A stretch of 64,000 bases of DNA from Manduca sexta (GCF_014839805.1 NC_051119.1:8301245-8365244), one strand, 5' to 3'; counted from the first letter of the stretch, positions 48,060-57,183 are shown. A program made the numbers and translations. The notes: generated by a model from the letters alone, not told the origin.

Positions 48060-48345
48060 AACAGGTAAATCATACTAATATTATAAATTCGAAAGTTTGT
48101 GAGGATGGATTTTTGGATGTAGATATGTATGTTTGTTCCTCTTTCACGAAAAAACTACAGAACGGATTTGGACGAAACTTTACTTTAATATTGGCTATAT
48201 ATCAGAATAACATATAAGCTACAATTTTTAATGATTTTGTGCAATTTGGTCATAAAATAACGATGCATATCAAGTAAGTCGAAAAAATAATGTATCCCGG
48301 AAATCTCCTTCATGCGGGCGAAGCCGCGAGCAAAAGGTAGTATTA
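48060..48345 (+). repeat. Helitron-like non-autonomous element
   Basis: It starts TAATATTATAAATTCGAAAG and contains CTCTTTCACGAAAAAACTAC, AACGGATTTGGACGAAA, and a terminal GCGGGCGAAGCCGCGAGCAA hairpin followed by a GTAGTA end. This is the common lepidopteran layout. Confidence 0.5.
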
Positions 48346-49074
48346 ATATATATTTTTAATTACGATATACGTCATAGTAACAATATTATAAACATTATTT
48401 ACATATCGTGGGAACAGATGTAAGATATAAGAAACAATAAGGAACGCTCGGCCTTGACGCTTGGAGCTCGGATGCGCATCAGCAAATGTTTGAAATGCGA
48501 CATGATACGTGTCGAACAATTACTCTTGTAATGCGATGATTTACAGTTCACGTGCCGCTCTACTGGCACTATTTATCAATATCGTCATATTTCACAATAA
48601 TTATATTCATGTTATGAGGTTGTGAGTATGTATTAGACATGATTTATACTCGATGGAGACACTTGCTTAGACAAATTATTGCTTAACAAATTTTTTTTAT
48701 GAAAATTATCAAATCTTATGCTTTTTCTATTCTTGTTCGTATTTTCATTATTTGTTTATAGTAAAGCAAGTCATTCGCCTAAATTTAAGAGGCACGCGTT
48801 TATAGAGGCAATACCAAATATAATTACAGCCCAAGACCTTACAATGCTTGGCGCGGTATTATATCGCTCATTATGGTGATAAATTAAATGTAACGTTCGC
48901 ACCTTTAATATTCATCTATCAACTCGCAAACTGTTTTTTTGATTGAAATACACAAAGTGATAATACCTACCCAAGACCTTATATTCAAGACATATTCTAA
49001 GCTTTGGTTTCAAATTGAAAGAGACAAATTTTCAGAAGCCTGTCCAATAAATCTATACGTGTTCTTGGTTACAG

Positions 49075-49240
49075 ATTAGACGAGGATGCTGTGTACACGA
49101 ACGGATATGCGAACATGGGCGCGAGCGTGGACAGCGTGGCGGCAGTCACCGCGCAACCAGTCAACAATAACCATCTGCCGCCGCGCGAAATCGGTCGTGA
49201 GACCAATGAGATGCCGCTGCATGCCGACAAGCTATACGAG
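49075..49240 (+). CDS. Third coding exon of the Cys-rich/Ser-rich protein
   Basis: It lies between a TTGGTTACAG acceptor and a GAG|GTACAT donor and brings the frame to phase 0 at residue 90. The encoded stretch is hydrophilic with Asn, Val and Ala runs and an acidic end (EMPLHADKLYE). Codons are GC-rich compared with the flanking introns, as expected for a real exon. The open frames continuing past 49240 are intronic. Confidence 0.7.
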
Positions 49241-49665
49241 GTACATCTTTTCTTATATTATGATGTGTATATTTTTCTGTATATACTAATCATCATCATG
49301 CTCAGCCATAGGAACATAGGCAACCCACAAAGATTCTTCATTCACGATGCTGAGCCGATAAAACATACAAAACTGACTAGTATCAAATTAGCAATAGAGC
49401 ACAAAACGTTTTGTCAAACGCCTCAGTCCTAGGCGGAGTTAAACTCAGCAACGAAAATGACTGATGGTAATATAATTGATGAGTCAAAAATCTAGGAAGC
49501 AACAAAAAACTCACCTCACGCGTATCAGGATTGGTTGTGAATAATAACATTTATTTTATGTGTTACCACTTATCAGATATGATAGTCAGAGGAGCGGATG
49601 TTAACTATTCATTTGATAAAAATATATAACGAATAAATATTAAGAAATTATTTATGTATTCACAG

Positions 49666-50694
49666 GTGTTCTCGAGATCGCTGATATTCAGAGACGAACA
49701 CGAACTAAAGTCGAAAGGTAGCAAAGATTCTCTAGACGAGTTGGAAACAAAGTCCGAACCTGACTACTTATCAGACAAACCAAATAGGACCAAAGTTTAC
49801 TTCGAAGACGAAGTGAACTCACCAGTCACTGACTTTGAAATCATGTTTAAAGATGAATTACTGGCTAACCACGACATGTTCAAGATTGACGAAGAAGAAG
49901 AAAGTGACAGACGAAGCCAGGACACCGAGGAAGGACTTACAATGAACGTATCTGTTATGAAACAAGATGTCATAAAACCAAGCACTGTTACAATCAAAGA
50001 TGAATCTAAGATAACAACGCCCAGCCCTATTTACAAGTATGACCCAGTGTCGGCGATGGCGTTGCCTTCAACCCTCACTCTGCCAAGAGTGGAGAGCGTT
50101 AAAGGAATCTTAAGACAGAAAGGGAATATACCGCGAAGCAACAGCGCAAGGACTTTAGAAAGAGTTGACAGTGGCAGCAAGTTGAAGCAGATTGGTAGAG
50201 TAGAGAGTTTGAAGAGCATCGATCCTACGAAAATCAATAAAGTATTAGCAAGAGTGCCGCATAGGAGTGCGTCATTCCTAAACATTCCAGAACATTTGCT
50301 GCCAGAGAAACCGCCACTTGTAAAGAGCAAATCGATGGTAGGTGTCATGTCGATGAATGACGAATTGAAACTAAGTCAACTACCAGACACGCCGATAATA
50401 AAAAGCAGTAACTTGCCTAAATTTTTCACTGATAGTCCTACAATAAAAGAATATAAAGGCGAAACGAGCCTTCAAAGTATTAAAGAGAAAACCGCTATGA
50501 TGTTCCAAGAGAACGATTTTAGTATGCCCAGGTATTACGGTGCTACGAAATCTGAACAGCAGGTTCATGAGAGCAAGTCCATGCCTGATTTGAGGAATCC
50601 GACCTCAACAGGTAAAGTGAGCAAACGACTTGTTAAACTTCGGGGAAGGTTGAAGCCGTTGGTTATAAGGAAGAGTTCCGACGAGAGATTATAG
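49666..50694 (+). CDS. Terminal coding exon of a 432-residue Cys-rich/Ser-rich protein, possible PP1-docking scaffold
   Basis: The exon follows a TGTATTCACAG acceptor and ends at TAG (50692-50694), encoding residues 91-432. The protein is largely disordered: rich in Ser, Lys, Glu and Pro, with many basic-Ser sites (RSNSART, HRSAS, KSKSM, SKSMPD) that suggest heavy phosphorylation. Two short motifs resemble protein phosphatase 1 docking sites: TKVYFED (RVxF type, residues 132-138) and VKGILRQ (SILK/KGIL type, residues 235-241). RVES(V/L)K occurs twice. The C-terminus is strongly basic (KRLVKLRGRLKP). With the N-terminal cysteine cluster this suggests a membrane-attached signalling scaffold. 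I do not recognise a named family. An open frame extends 12 bases upstream to 49654, but the splice acceptor makes 49666 the exon start. Confidence 0.8.
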   Translation: MFSRSLIFRDEHELKSKGSKDSLDELETKSEPDYLSDKPNRTKVYFEDEVNSPVTDFEIMFKDELLANHDMFKIDEEEESDRRSQDTEEGLTMNVSVMKQDVIKPSTVTIKDESKITTPSPIYKYDPVSAMALPSTLTLPRVESVKGILRQKGNIPRSNSARTLERVDSGSKLKQIGRVESLKSIDPTKINKVLARVPHRSASFLNIPEHLLPEKPPLVKSKSMVGVMSMNDELKLSQLPDTPIIKSSNLPKFFTDSPTIKEYKGETSLQSIKEKTAMMFQENDFSMPRYYGATKSEQQVHESKSMPDLRNPTSTGKVSKRLVKLRGRLKPLVIRKSSDERL

Positions 50695-51250
50695 TGACAA
50701 GGTTTAATCAAAGAAATCTTGTGATAGAAATTATGACGCAATCAGAATAATTATTTGAAATTCCAATTGAGTGGTATTTGTGTAGTAGTTTTAAGTGATT
50801 CTTATGGCAATAAGCGATTTCCAGTTGACGAAGAAACCAAGTGAATTATCTAAAATGTGTTTTTTCATGAAATTAGCTATATTGTTTTGTGAATAAATGT
50901 TGACAGTATTATGTTTGCAATAAGGACTTCAATTCATCAAACTTGAAGATTTATTTATGACCACTGAATTATGATAAAAATATGCATAGCAGTATTTATT
51001 GCTCAAAGAATATAATTTTTAGTTTGAGTAAACATTAAAATAAGTTAACTATAAAATATGTTTAATTTTGCCGCAATCGTGTCTTGTGAAAATGAACCCA
51101 TCTTTGAAGATACAACACATTATATTTTAGTTAATATTAATAAATGGTGCTAAAAGTGTACTTATAGACGAATAGGTGTTATATTTCTTTGTATACCGAT
51201 TTTCTAGTCATGTGACATCACTTAAATAAACCAGAACAAAAAACATGTAA
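50695..51250 (+). other. 3' UTR of the 432-residue protein gene
   Basis: AATAAA signals lie at 50892-50897, 51139-51144 and 51225-51230, allowing alternative polyadenylation. There is no repeat in this interval. The sequence is AT-rich and unique within the window. Confidence 0.5.
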
Positions 51251-51344
51251 AATAATAAAAATACACCATACGTTTGTTAAGATTTGAATGTGATTTAATA
51301 TAATTTATTGTTGAAATATAAGAGTAGTTTTATTTGAATATAAT

Positions 51345-51346
51345 AA

Positions 51347-51377
<31 letters not shown>
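51345..51377. repeat. (AAAT)n microsatellite
   Basis: About eight uninterrupted AAAT/AATA units occur here, adjoining a retroposon end. Confidence 0.9.
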
Positions 51378-51490
51378 GCCTTTATTTCTACTACTTAAAT
51401 ACATTTCATAGGACTTAATATACTTTACATTATTGTTACACCTTCACGTAGTAGTCGCCCCCTCGGCGTAGGCCTCCCCCATCGAATATA
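51378..51490 (-). repeat. LINE 3'-end-like fragment
   Basis: GCCTTTATTTCTACTACTTA then CGCCCCCTCGGCGTAGGCC is the inverse of a LINE 3' UTR, with the microsatellite as its tail. This explains the adjoining AAAT run. Confidence 0.4.
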
Positions 51491-51527
51491 ATGATATTTG
51501 AATATAATGTATTATATTTGTCTAACT

Positions 51528-51800
51528 CTATTTTTTATTGCTTTGAATGACGAGACGACCTAGCCGTTCGCCTGATGGTAAGCGACACGATCGCCCATAA
51601 ACAATAGAAACACTATCCAACGTCTTGAATTACAAAGTATTGTTTGATATTTCACTGCGCTCGCCATCCTGAGACATGAGATGTTAGGTCTCATTATGTC
51701 CAGTAGTTACACTGGCTATAATGTTTTTCAAACCGGAACACAACAGTGACTATAAACTCTACTGCTTGACGGCAGACATAGCTAGCTGCTCTTATAAGGG
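51528..51800 (-). repeat. SINE-like retroposon family A, copy 5
   Basis: CTTTGAATGACGAGACGACC, GCCTGATGGTAAGCGACACG and CTGCGCTCGCCATCCTGAGA are the inverted family A landmarks. Confidence 0.7.
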
Positions 51801-52061
51801 CTGTTCACGATGAAAGCTCTGCCATTCGTTGGCGCAATCTTAATCTAATACCCTATTAGTATTTGGTATTGTAAAATATTCATATCAAGAAATCACACTT
51901 TATTTGTTGATAATGAAACGTTGTATAATAAGTATACATTACATTATGATGATGCAACACATAAAATAAAAAAAAATCATAGGGCGTAAAATTCTATTAC
52001 GTTGCCTAAAATAGTACCTTACATTCCATGGTTATGTGTAGAGCGAAAAAAAACAATATAT

Positions 52062-52381
52062 AGTTAGCAAATTCTTCTAGAAGACCGGGAGGCTTAGTTT
52101 AGCTGCAACTATAACGTAGGATTATATCCTCTTTGGTTTAAAATGGCCAGCTCGCGCTGACCATTGCGTCGTCGATATATTTGTTTGAGCTGTCATTAAT
52201 TAATTGTTGGATCGGACGGACGTTCACAATCTTTTCGCTAGCTATTTTTGTGTTCTTGATTATTTGTTAATTTGATACAAATTATTCTCTTTTGTAAATT
52301 AGTACAGTTTTTGTTATAAGTAATAATTATTATTTTAGTTTATGTAAATTTTTATAATAAATAAATGTAAAAACCCTAAAT
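52062..52381 (+). repeat. 5' LTR
   Basis: It begins AGTTAGCAAATTC and ends AACCCTAAAT. It contains a TTTTATAATAAATAAATG segment near its end that could serve as a poly(A) signal. It matches 56126-56448 except for TTTGG versus TTGGGAGG near 52130, and single changes near 52330 and 52350. Confidence 0.9.
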
Positions 52382-52395
52382 TCAGAAGTGGGATT
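52382..52395 (+). other. Primer-binding site, tRNA-Leu type
   Basis: TCAGAAGTGGGATT directly follows the 5' LTR. It is complementary to the 3' region of a leucine tRNA, a few bases inside its end, a priming mode described for micropia/mdg3-type gypsy elements. Confidence 0.45.
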
Positions 52396-52479
52396 GTGCC
52401 ACATTCTGACGCCATTTTCTAAGACGTGTATAAAATTTAAATTCTTTGTTTTTAATCCCTACTTTCTTGTTTGTTCGCC

Positions 52480-52590
52480 ATGCCGAATATTAAAATTAAA
52501 AGTGGAACTAGGAGTCGTGAACGTTCTTCCGTTTCGAGAATTGAGCAACAGCTTGAATCTGTAATTTCTAGATTAAATGCGTTTGAATAA
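52480..52590 (+). pseudogene. Start of gag, truncated by a stop
   Basis: The ATG at 52480 opens a basic/Ser-rich frame (SRERSSVSRIEQQLESVI then a stop at 52588-52590), which looks like the N-terminal coiled segment of an insect gypsy Gag. It is cut off from the rest of gag by the stop and a GC-rich interval. Confidence 0.5.
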
Positions 52591-52648
52591 AATGATTCCA
52601 GGATTCACAATGCAGATAAAATTACTGTGTGTGCTGAGGTGACTTCGC

Positions 52649-53338
52649 GTGCACTGCAGCTACCCGCGTGACAAACCGCACGCTCGCTTACACCACCGAT
52701 GCCGTGCGGGCCTGGAGGACCTGAGGCTGGAGGTTCACTACCAGCAACGCCTAGCAATGTATCCCGCGCATGTAGCGTGGATGCGTGCGTCGCCTTCCAC
52801 CACCGAAGGTGTTATGAATGAGGTGACAAATAAGCTAGTAACAGTCATCAAGGCGCTTAACCCGGTAAGATCCAATCAAATATTTATTTCGAATTTTGAC
52901 CCATCCTTACATAATTTTAATGTGTGGTGTAATGAGGTAGAACATCTGCAAAATATTAACCGATGGGACGACCGTGAATGTTTAGCACGTATAGGCCTTT
53001 GTCTAAAAGGTGATGCTCGTATCTGGCTTAATGAGTGGACAACTAATGATCGCTCTTGGTCGAATTTCAAACGAGAGTTCCAATCATTGTGCCCGCGTCG
53101 AGTAGATATTGCAAATATTCTTATCGAAGTTTTAAAAACCGATTCAGATCAGTATTCTACATATTCTGAATATGCTAGACGTTTACTAGTGCGTTTAAGA
53201 ATTGTTCGGGGGTTAAGTGAGGAACTAATTTCTGCGATTATAGTGCGTGGCATAACAGAGCTTCAAATTCGGTCAGCTGCTATGAATACGAATTTGTTAC
53301 CTTGTGATATAGTTAGCTTTTTATCAGTTTTATATTAA
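52649..53338 (+). pseudogene. Gag capsid region
   Basis: An uninterrupted frame covers the retrotransposon Gag core. It includes a WCNEVEHLQ segment, an LKGDARIWLNEW helix and an FQSLCPR segment, the conserved order of Ty3/gypsy capsid proteins. It ends at a stop at 53336-53338. The nucleocapsid part continues in another frame, so at least one frameshift separates them. The first part of the frame (52649-52810) is GC-rich and of different character. Confidence 0.7.
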
Positions 53339-53429
53339 ACCTTATTCGAAGGCACAGATCAAATCACGTCCTAATAATAATCCTAACAATAAAAACTATT
53401 CGCACAAAAAAGATAATTCAGGTGCTAAG

Positions 53430-53660
53430 TCAAAATGTTTTACTTGTGGGGAGTTTGGACATAAACAGACCACTTGCTCTAAACGTTTTAAACAAAATAA
53501 CGAATCTGATAAAAATCAGTCGTCAACTTCGAAGCGGTTTTATACAGATAGCTTAGTATTAAGGTCTGAACCGTGTGGCTTTTGCAAAAAGATGGGTCAT
53601 AGGTCGAAGATTGTTTCGCAAAACAGCGTATTAAATCACGCAGAAAATCTAATGTAAATT
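53430..53660 (+). pseudogene. Nucleocapsid zinc knuckles, second one disrupted
   Basis: CFTCGEFGHKQTTC at about 53437-53478 is a complete CX2CX4HX4C knuckle. A second one near 53575-53620 (CGFCKKMGH) lacks its final cysteine in this frame because of a small frame change. Confidence 0.65.
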
Positions 53661-53699
53661 TTTGAAGCGAAGCTGTAAATGAATACAAGTTTAATGATA

Positions 53700-53862
53700 T
53701 TGCAGCTACAGTGATTCAAGGGGTTCCTGTAGATATTCTTATAGACAGTGGTTCTCAAATTTCTTTAATAGCGGAATCAGTAACCAAACATTTTCAGTGT
53801 ACCCAAACTCCTTCTTTTGTACATTGCGTGGTATTGGAAGTGATCATATTGAGTAGACTCAA
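53700..53862 (+). pseudogene. Aspartic protease fragment
   Basis: The catalytic motif DSG (53744-53752) occurs in the context VDILIDSGSQISLI, typical of gypsy proteases. The frame is interrupted downstream by a stop near 53855 and by the palindrome at 53862-53905. Confidence 0.6.
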
Positions 53863-53905
53863 GTTAACGTAGTAGAAAAGCTAGAGCTTTTCTACTACGT
53901 TAACT
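53862..53905. repeat. 44-bp near-perfect palindrome inside pol
   Basis: A 21-base arm (GTTAACGTAGTAGAAAAGCT plus one flanking A) is followed after two bases by its exact reverse complement. It interrupts the protease region and looks like a local snap-back duplication made during DNA synthesis. Confidence 0.9.
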
Positions 53906-54082
53906 GTTGAATTTCCTGAGATTACACTTGAACTAGATTTCCACGTGGTGCCCGATCAATATTTCAGTATTCTTGTAATATTGGGTACCGATTTACTTAA
54001 TATAGAGGGTGTGGTTTATACCCGAATGCGAGGTGCTCAAAGTTTAACGTGATCCAAGTCAGTTTTTGATGTACAATTAGTT

Positions 54083-54960
54083 GTGCATCAATTCAATATT
54101 AATACTTCTGTTATTGGTATTGAGAGGGAGCAGTTACTTTCTGTAATTAATGAATTTTCTAATTTTTTCGTTACTGGTACAACCATTACTACTGTTACCA
54201 CTGGATCAATGCATACTCGGTTGCACAATAAAACACCCATAGTGTATAGACCATACAAAACGTCCTATCATGAGAAAATACGAGTCCAAGAGATAGTTAA
54301 AGATTTGCTCGATAAAGGGATAATTAGAGAACCGGAATCTGAGTTCTCTAGTCACATTCTTCTTGTGAAGAAGAAAGACGGTAGTAACAGAATGTGTGTG
54401 GACTTCCGTGCATTAAATGCAATTACTGTTAAAAATCGCTATACGTTAACACTTATTAAAGACCATATAGATCGTTTTTGGGCAAGGCCGTCTATTTTAC
54501 TAGCCTTGACATGGCTACAGGCTTTCATCAAATTAAAATGGATAACGATTCAATTCAATGTACGGGCTTCGTAACGCCTGAAGGGTATTGCGAGTATCTT
54601 AAAGTGCCAAGTGCCATATGAACTTGGCAACGCCCCTGTCGTATACCAACGTATGATAAGTAATACTCTGCGGCTAAAGATTTCTTATGTTTACGCAGAA
54701 TGAGCTCACCGTGTCTTGAAGTCTGGCAGCCGGTCTTTTGGGTTCCGATTTAATTAAATGTAGAACTGGATCCCAGGCTTGTGCAAGCTTCCAACCATCT
54801 TCCCTATTGAACTCTACGACCTTTTATTGAAACTGGCAAGGTGCTTGTATATATCCATGATGTATTAGTGCCAAGTATGACGGTCGAGGAAGGTTTGCAA
54901 ACTCTCAGAGAGGTATTAAGGACTTTGATTACTGCAGGTTTTTCCAATAAATCTTAAGAA
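54083..54960 (+). pseudogene. Reverse transcriptase fragment with altered catalytic motif
   Basis: The frame at 54083-54574 includes LLDKGIIREPESEFSSHI, VKKKDGSNRMCVDFRALN and other RT fingers/palm blocks. The segment 54600-54840 is out of frame with stops. At 54850-54861 the expected YIDD-type active site reads YIHD, so one catalytic aspartate is lost. The palm/thumb continues to about 54957, where it stops. Confidence 0.75.
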
Positions 54961-54982
54961 GTGTACTTTTATTACGAAGGAG

Positions 54983-55200
54983 ATGGAATATTTGAGTTGT
55001 ACAATAAGTTTCGGTCAGGTAAAGCCGAGCGCGTATAAAATCGAAGCTCTAGTTAAATCTTGTATACCTAACAACGTTAAGAAGGTGAGACAATTTTTAG
55101 GTCTCGCTGGATACTTCAGGAGATACATACCTGGATATTCATTGCGAACGAGATGTATCGCTGATCTACTCCGCAAAGGTGTGCAGTACCAATGGAGGTG
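54983..55200 (+). pseudogene. RT connection region, truncated
   Basis: MEYLSCTISFGQVKP and KVRQFLGLAGYFRRYIPGY are the conserved end of gypsy RT leading to RNase H. The homology ends abruptly near 55200, where sequence of a different element begins. Confidence 0.75.
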
Positions 55201-55511
55201 GAAACTCCCTTTTTAACAAACACTTATATGTTTTAGGTATCATCGACAGCCCCCTTTGCAGGGAATGTCTGTCGGATGACGAAACAGCCTCCCATGTTAT
55301 CCTGGAATGCGGAGGTGTAGCTGCACAGCGGGCTGAAATCCTCGCTACACCGGGGTCACTCCGAGAAGCCTGTGGAGGAGTCATGAAGATCCTGCGCTTC
55401 TGGAAGGAGTGGGGCTGGCTAGACCCAGAGCCGGCATTCCGCACAAAACGGCCCGATCTACTAAGCGCTAAGTGTATTTCGAGTATCCCGAGGGCTCTAC
55501 TCATAGTGTAA
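55200..55511 (+). pseudogene. C-terminal end of a non-LTR retrotransposon ORF2 fused into the LTR element
   Basis: The frame encodes LCRECLSDDETASHVILECG followed by a helix and a KEWGWLD end, with a stop at 55509-55511. The CxxCxxxxETxxHxxxxC arrangement is the zinc-binding C-terminus of insect LINE ORF2 proteins. The sequence is GC-rich and has no frameshift, unlike the gypsy part on its left. The left junction is between about 55190 and 55215. Confidence 0.65.
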
Positions 55512-55919
55512 TGCATCCTGAGGGCTCTGCATTTGTGGTACGCTCCGCACCCAAGGGGCGGCGGATGTAGTACTGATAACGCACCCTGAGGGCTCTGCGT
55601 TTGTTGGGTGTACATCCCGAGGGCTCTGTACATCCATATTTACTAGTAACCTGAGGGCTCTGCTAGTGTATTTTGAGATAACCTGAGGGCTCTGTCTCTA
55701 ATTTGCGTTTCTTGAATTGTATATCCTGAGGGCTCTGTACATTCATATTTACTAGTAACCTGAGGGCTCTGCTATTTTAGTTTTGAGATAAACTGAGGGC
55801 TCTGTCTCTTACTCTGCGTTTCTTGAATTGTATATCCTGAGGGCTCTGTACATTCATACTATCTAGTAACCTGAGGGCTCTGCTAGTTTAGTTCTGAGAT
55901 ATCCTGAGGGCTCTGTCTC
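55481..55919 (+). repeat. Array of 13 evenly spaced hairpins with a conserved 12-nt loop
   Basis: Twelve hairpins have a loop fitting (T/A/C)(C/A)C(T/C)GAGGGCTC; one (55544-55565) has the loop ACCCAAGGGGCG, also 12 nt. Stems are 5-8 bp and differ: GAGTA/TACTC, AATGCA/TGCATT, TCCGC/GCGGA, AACGCA/TGCGTT, TGTACA/TGTACA, ACTAGTA/TGCTAGT, GAGATA/TGTCTC and TGTATA/TGTACA. Loops start at 55486, 55516, 55549, 55584, 55615, 55649, 55681, 55724, 55758, 55791, 55835, 55869 and 55902. Spacing is mostly 30-35 bases, with two gaps of 43-44. From 55641 a higher-order unit of about 110 bp carrying three hairpins repeats. The array begins at the LINE stop codon, so it is probably that element's 3' UTR. Confidence 0.85.
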
Positions 55920-55959
55920 TTACTTTTTAACCATTTATTGACTGACTTCTCTAATATAT

Positions 55960-56125
55960 AAAAATGTGTTTTAAAGGTGATGAGGATGAGATCGAAGATC
56001 ACAGAACGAGTGGAAGCAACGTTGAAAGTTCGTTGCAAGAAGTTGGGTTCATGTTGACAAGTTGCAGCGGTCATCCAGCCCAAGCCACAATACGGGCGAG
56101 GACGCACCTTCTTCAGGAGAGGCCG
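55960..56125 (+). pseudogene. Return to LTR-element sequence before the 3' LTR
   Basis: The segment has an acidic-coding GATGAGGATGAGATCGAAGA stretch and ends with a purine-rich CAGGAGAGG shortly before the LTR, a likely polypurine tract. It resembles the tail of gypsy pol and the region before the LTR, so the LINE sequence lies between two LTR-element pieces. Confidence 0.45.
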
Positions 56126-56448
56126 AGTTAGCAAATTCTTCTAGAAGACCGGGAGGCTTAGTTTAGCTGCAACTATAACGTAGGATTATATCCTCTTGGG
56201 AGGTTTAAAATGGCCAGCTCGCGCTGACCATTGCGTCGTCGATATATTTGTTTGAGCTGTCATTAATTAATTGTTGGATCGGACGGACGTTCACAATCTT
56301 TTCGCTAGCTATTTTTGTGTTCTTGATTATTTGTTAATTTGATACAAATTATTCTCTTTTGTAAATTAGTACAGTTTTTGTTATAAGTAATAATTACTAT
56401 TTTAGTTTATGTAAATTTTTCTAATAAATAAATGTAAAAACCCTAAAT
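56126..56448 (+). repeat. 3' LTR
   Basis: It matches the 5' LTR at about 98-99 percent by eye, with 3 extra bases (GGGAGG region) and a few substitutions. Confidence 0.9.
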
Positions 56449-56452
56449 ATAT

Positions 56453-57060
56453 CTTATAAAAACATACATTTACAAAAGTTATAACAAATGCCTAGTAATT
56501 TGAAAAAATGAGTAAGTTTTATGAACATAACCTCATAATTCTGCAATAACATCCAAATACTTAACTTGCTCCCGTATAATTAAAAAAAAAACATATTCTG
56601 GCCACACTACCTTTTAATTATAATCGACTGAAACCAATATTTTATATTTTTTGTTATATTAAAAAAAAATATATGTAATATAAACAATAAATATGTCAGG
56701 AAAGTTTTTTTATCCACACTGGCTGTCGTCGGTTTTGTGCTGCCACCTATAGTTCGTGCACGTTTCGGAGTAGACGCAAGATGGAGTTCAGTTCATTATA
56801 AAGGTAGATAAGTATATCACCTATAGGCTTTTGCTCACGGCTTCGTCAACATGGAAAAGATTTCCAGGATAAAAGATCCGCTTTATACTTCACTGGGCTA
56901 AAAGTAGCCTAAAGCACTCAAGAGTAATGTAGCTTCTCATCTATCTAGTTTAGGTCATTACCTATCGATTTTAGATTGTGCTGTATTTAAAGTAAATTTA
57001 TTCTGTGACCTCTAATTTTAAGAACACTATTCTGTGTGTAACCTTTACTTTAAATGAATA
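56453..57060. other. Intergenic stretch with a Helitron-like fragment
   Basis: The segment 56825-56950 (CACGGCTTCGTCAACATGGA and AGGATAAAAGATCC) is a degenerate inverse copy of the Helitron-like family. The rest is AT-rich. Confidence 0.35.
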
Positions 57061-57069
57061 TATTTATTA

Positions 57070-57183
57070 TTATTTATAGCGCAGGAGGGCGCTGGATGTG
57101 GGCTGCTTCCTATAGGTCGATATGGAAACCTTTGGAGGAGTCCCATGTTCAGCAGTGGACATTCTACGGCTGATGATGATGAT
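57070..57183 (+). repeat. RTE-like LINE 3' terminal fragment
   Basis: One frame reads HVQQWTFYG then two stops, followed by a GATGATGATGA run, the typical RTE 3' terminus. It is the second copy after 6003-6095. Confidence 0.55.

Larger units (their letters stand above)
52062..56448 (+). mobile_element. Chimeric, coding-defective Ty3/gypsy-type LTR retrotransposon
   Basis: The element is bounded by LTRs of 320 and 323 bp that differ only by a 3-bp indel and a few substitutions. It is flanked by a 4-base ATAT duplication (52058-52061 and 56449-56452). The internal part carries a tRNA-Leu-type primer site, gag, zinc knuckles, an aspartic protease motif and part of reverse transcriptase, all on the plus strand but interrupted by stops and frame changes. 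RNase H and integrase are missing. In their place are the 3' end of a non-LTR element and a hairpin array. Such an element could move only with proteins supplied by an intact relative. Confidence 0.85.

Noticed and set aside
52649..55511. Functional host genes in the long frames of this region
   Set aside because: They are gag, pol and LINE remnants between LTRs, with stops and frame changes.
55166..55633. 155-residue minus-strand open frame
   Set aside because: It is antisense to the LINE C-terminus and hairpin repeats; its GALS-type repeats come from the repeated loop sequence.
55481..55919. CRISPR-like array of repeats and spacers
   Set aside because: The constant core is only 12 nt, the flanks are self-complementary rather than unrelated spacers, and the locus is inside a retrotransposon in a eukaryotic genome.
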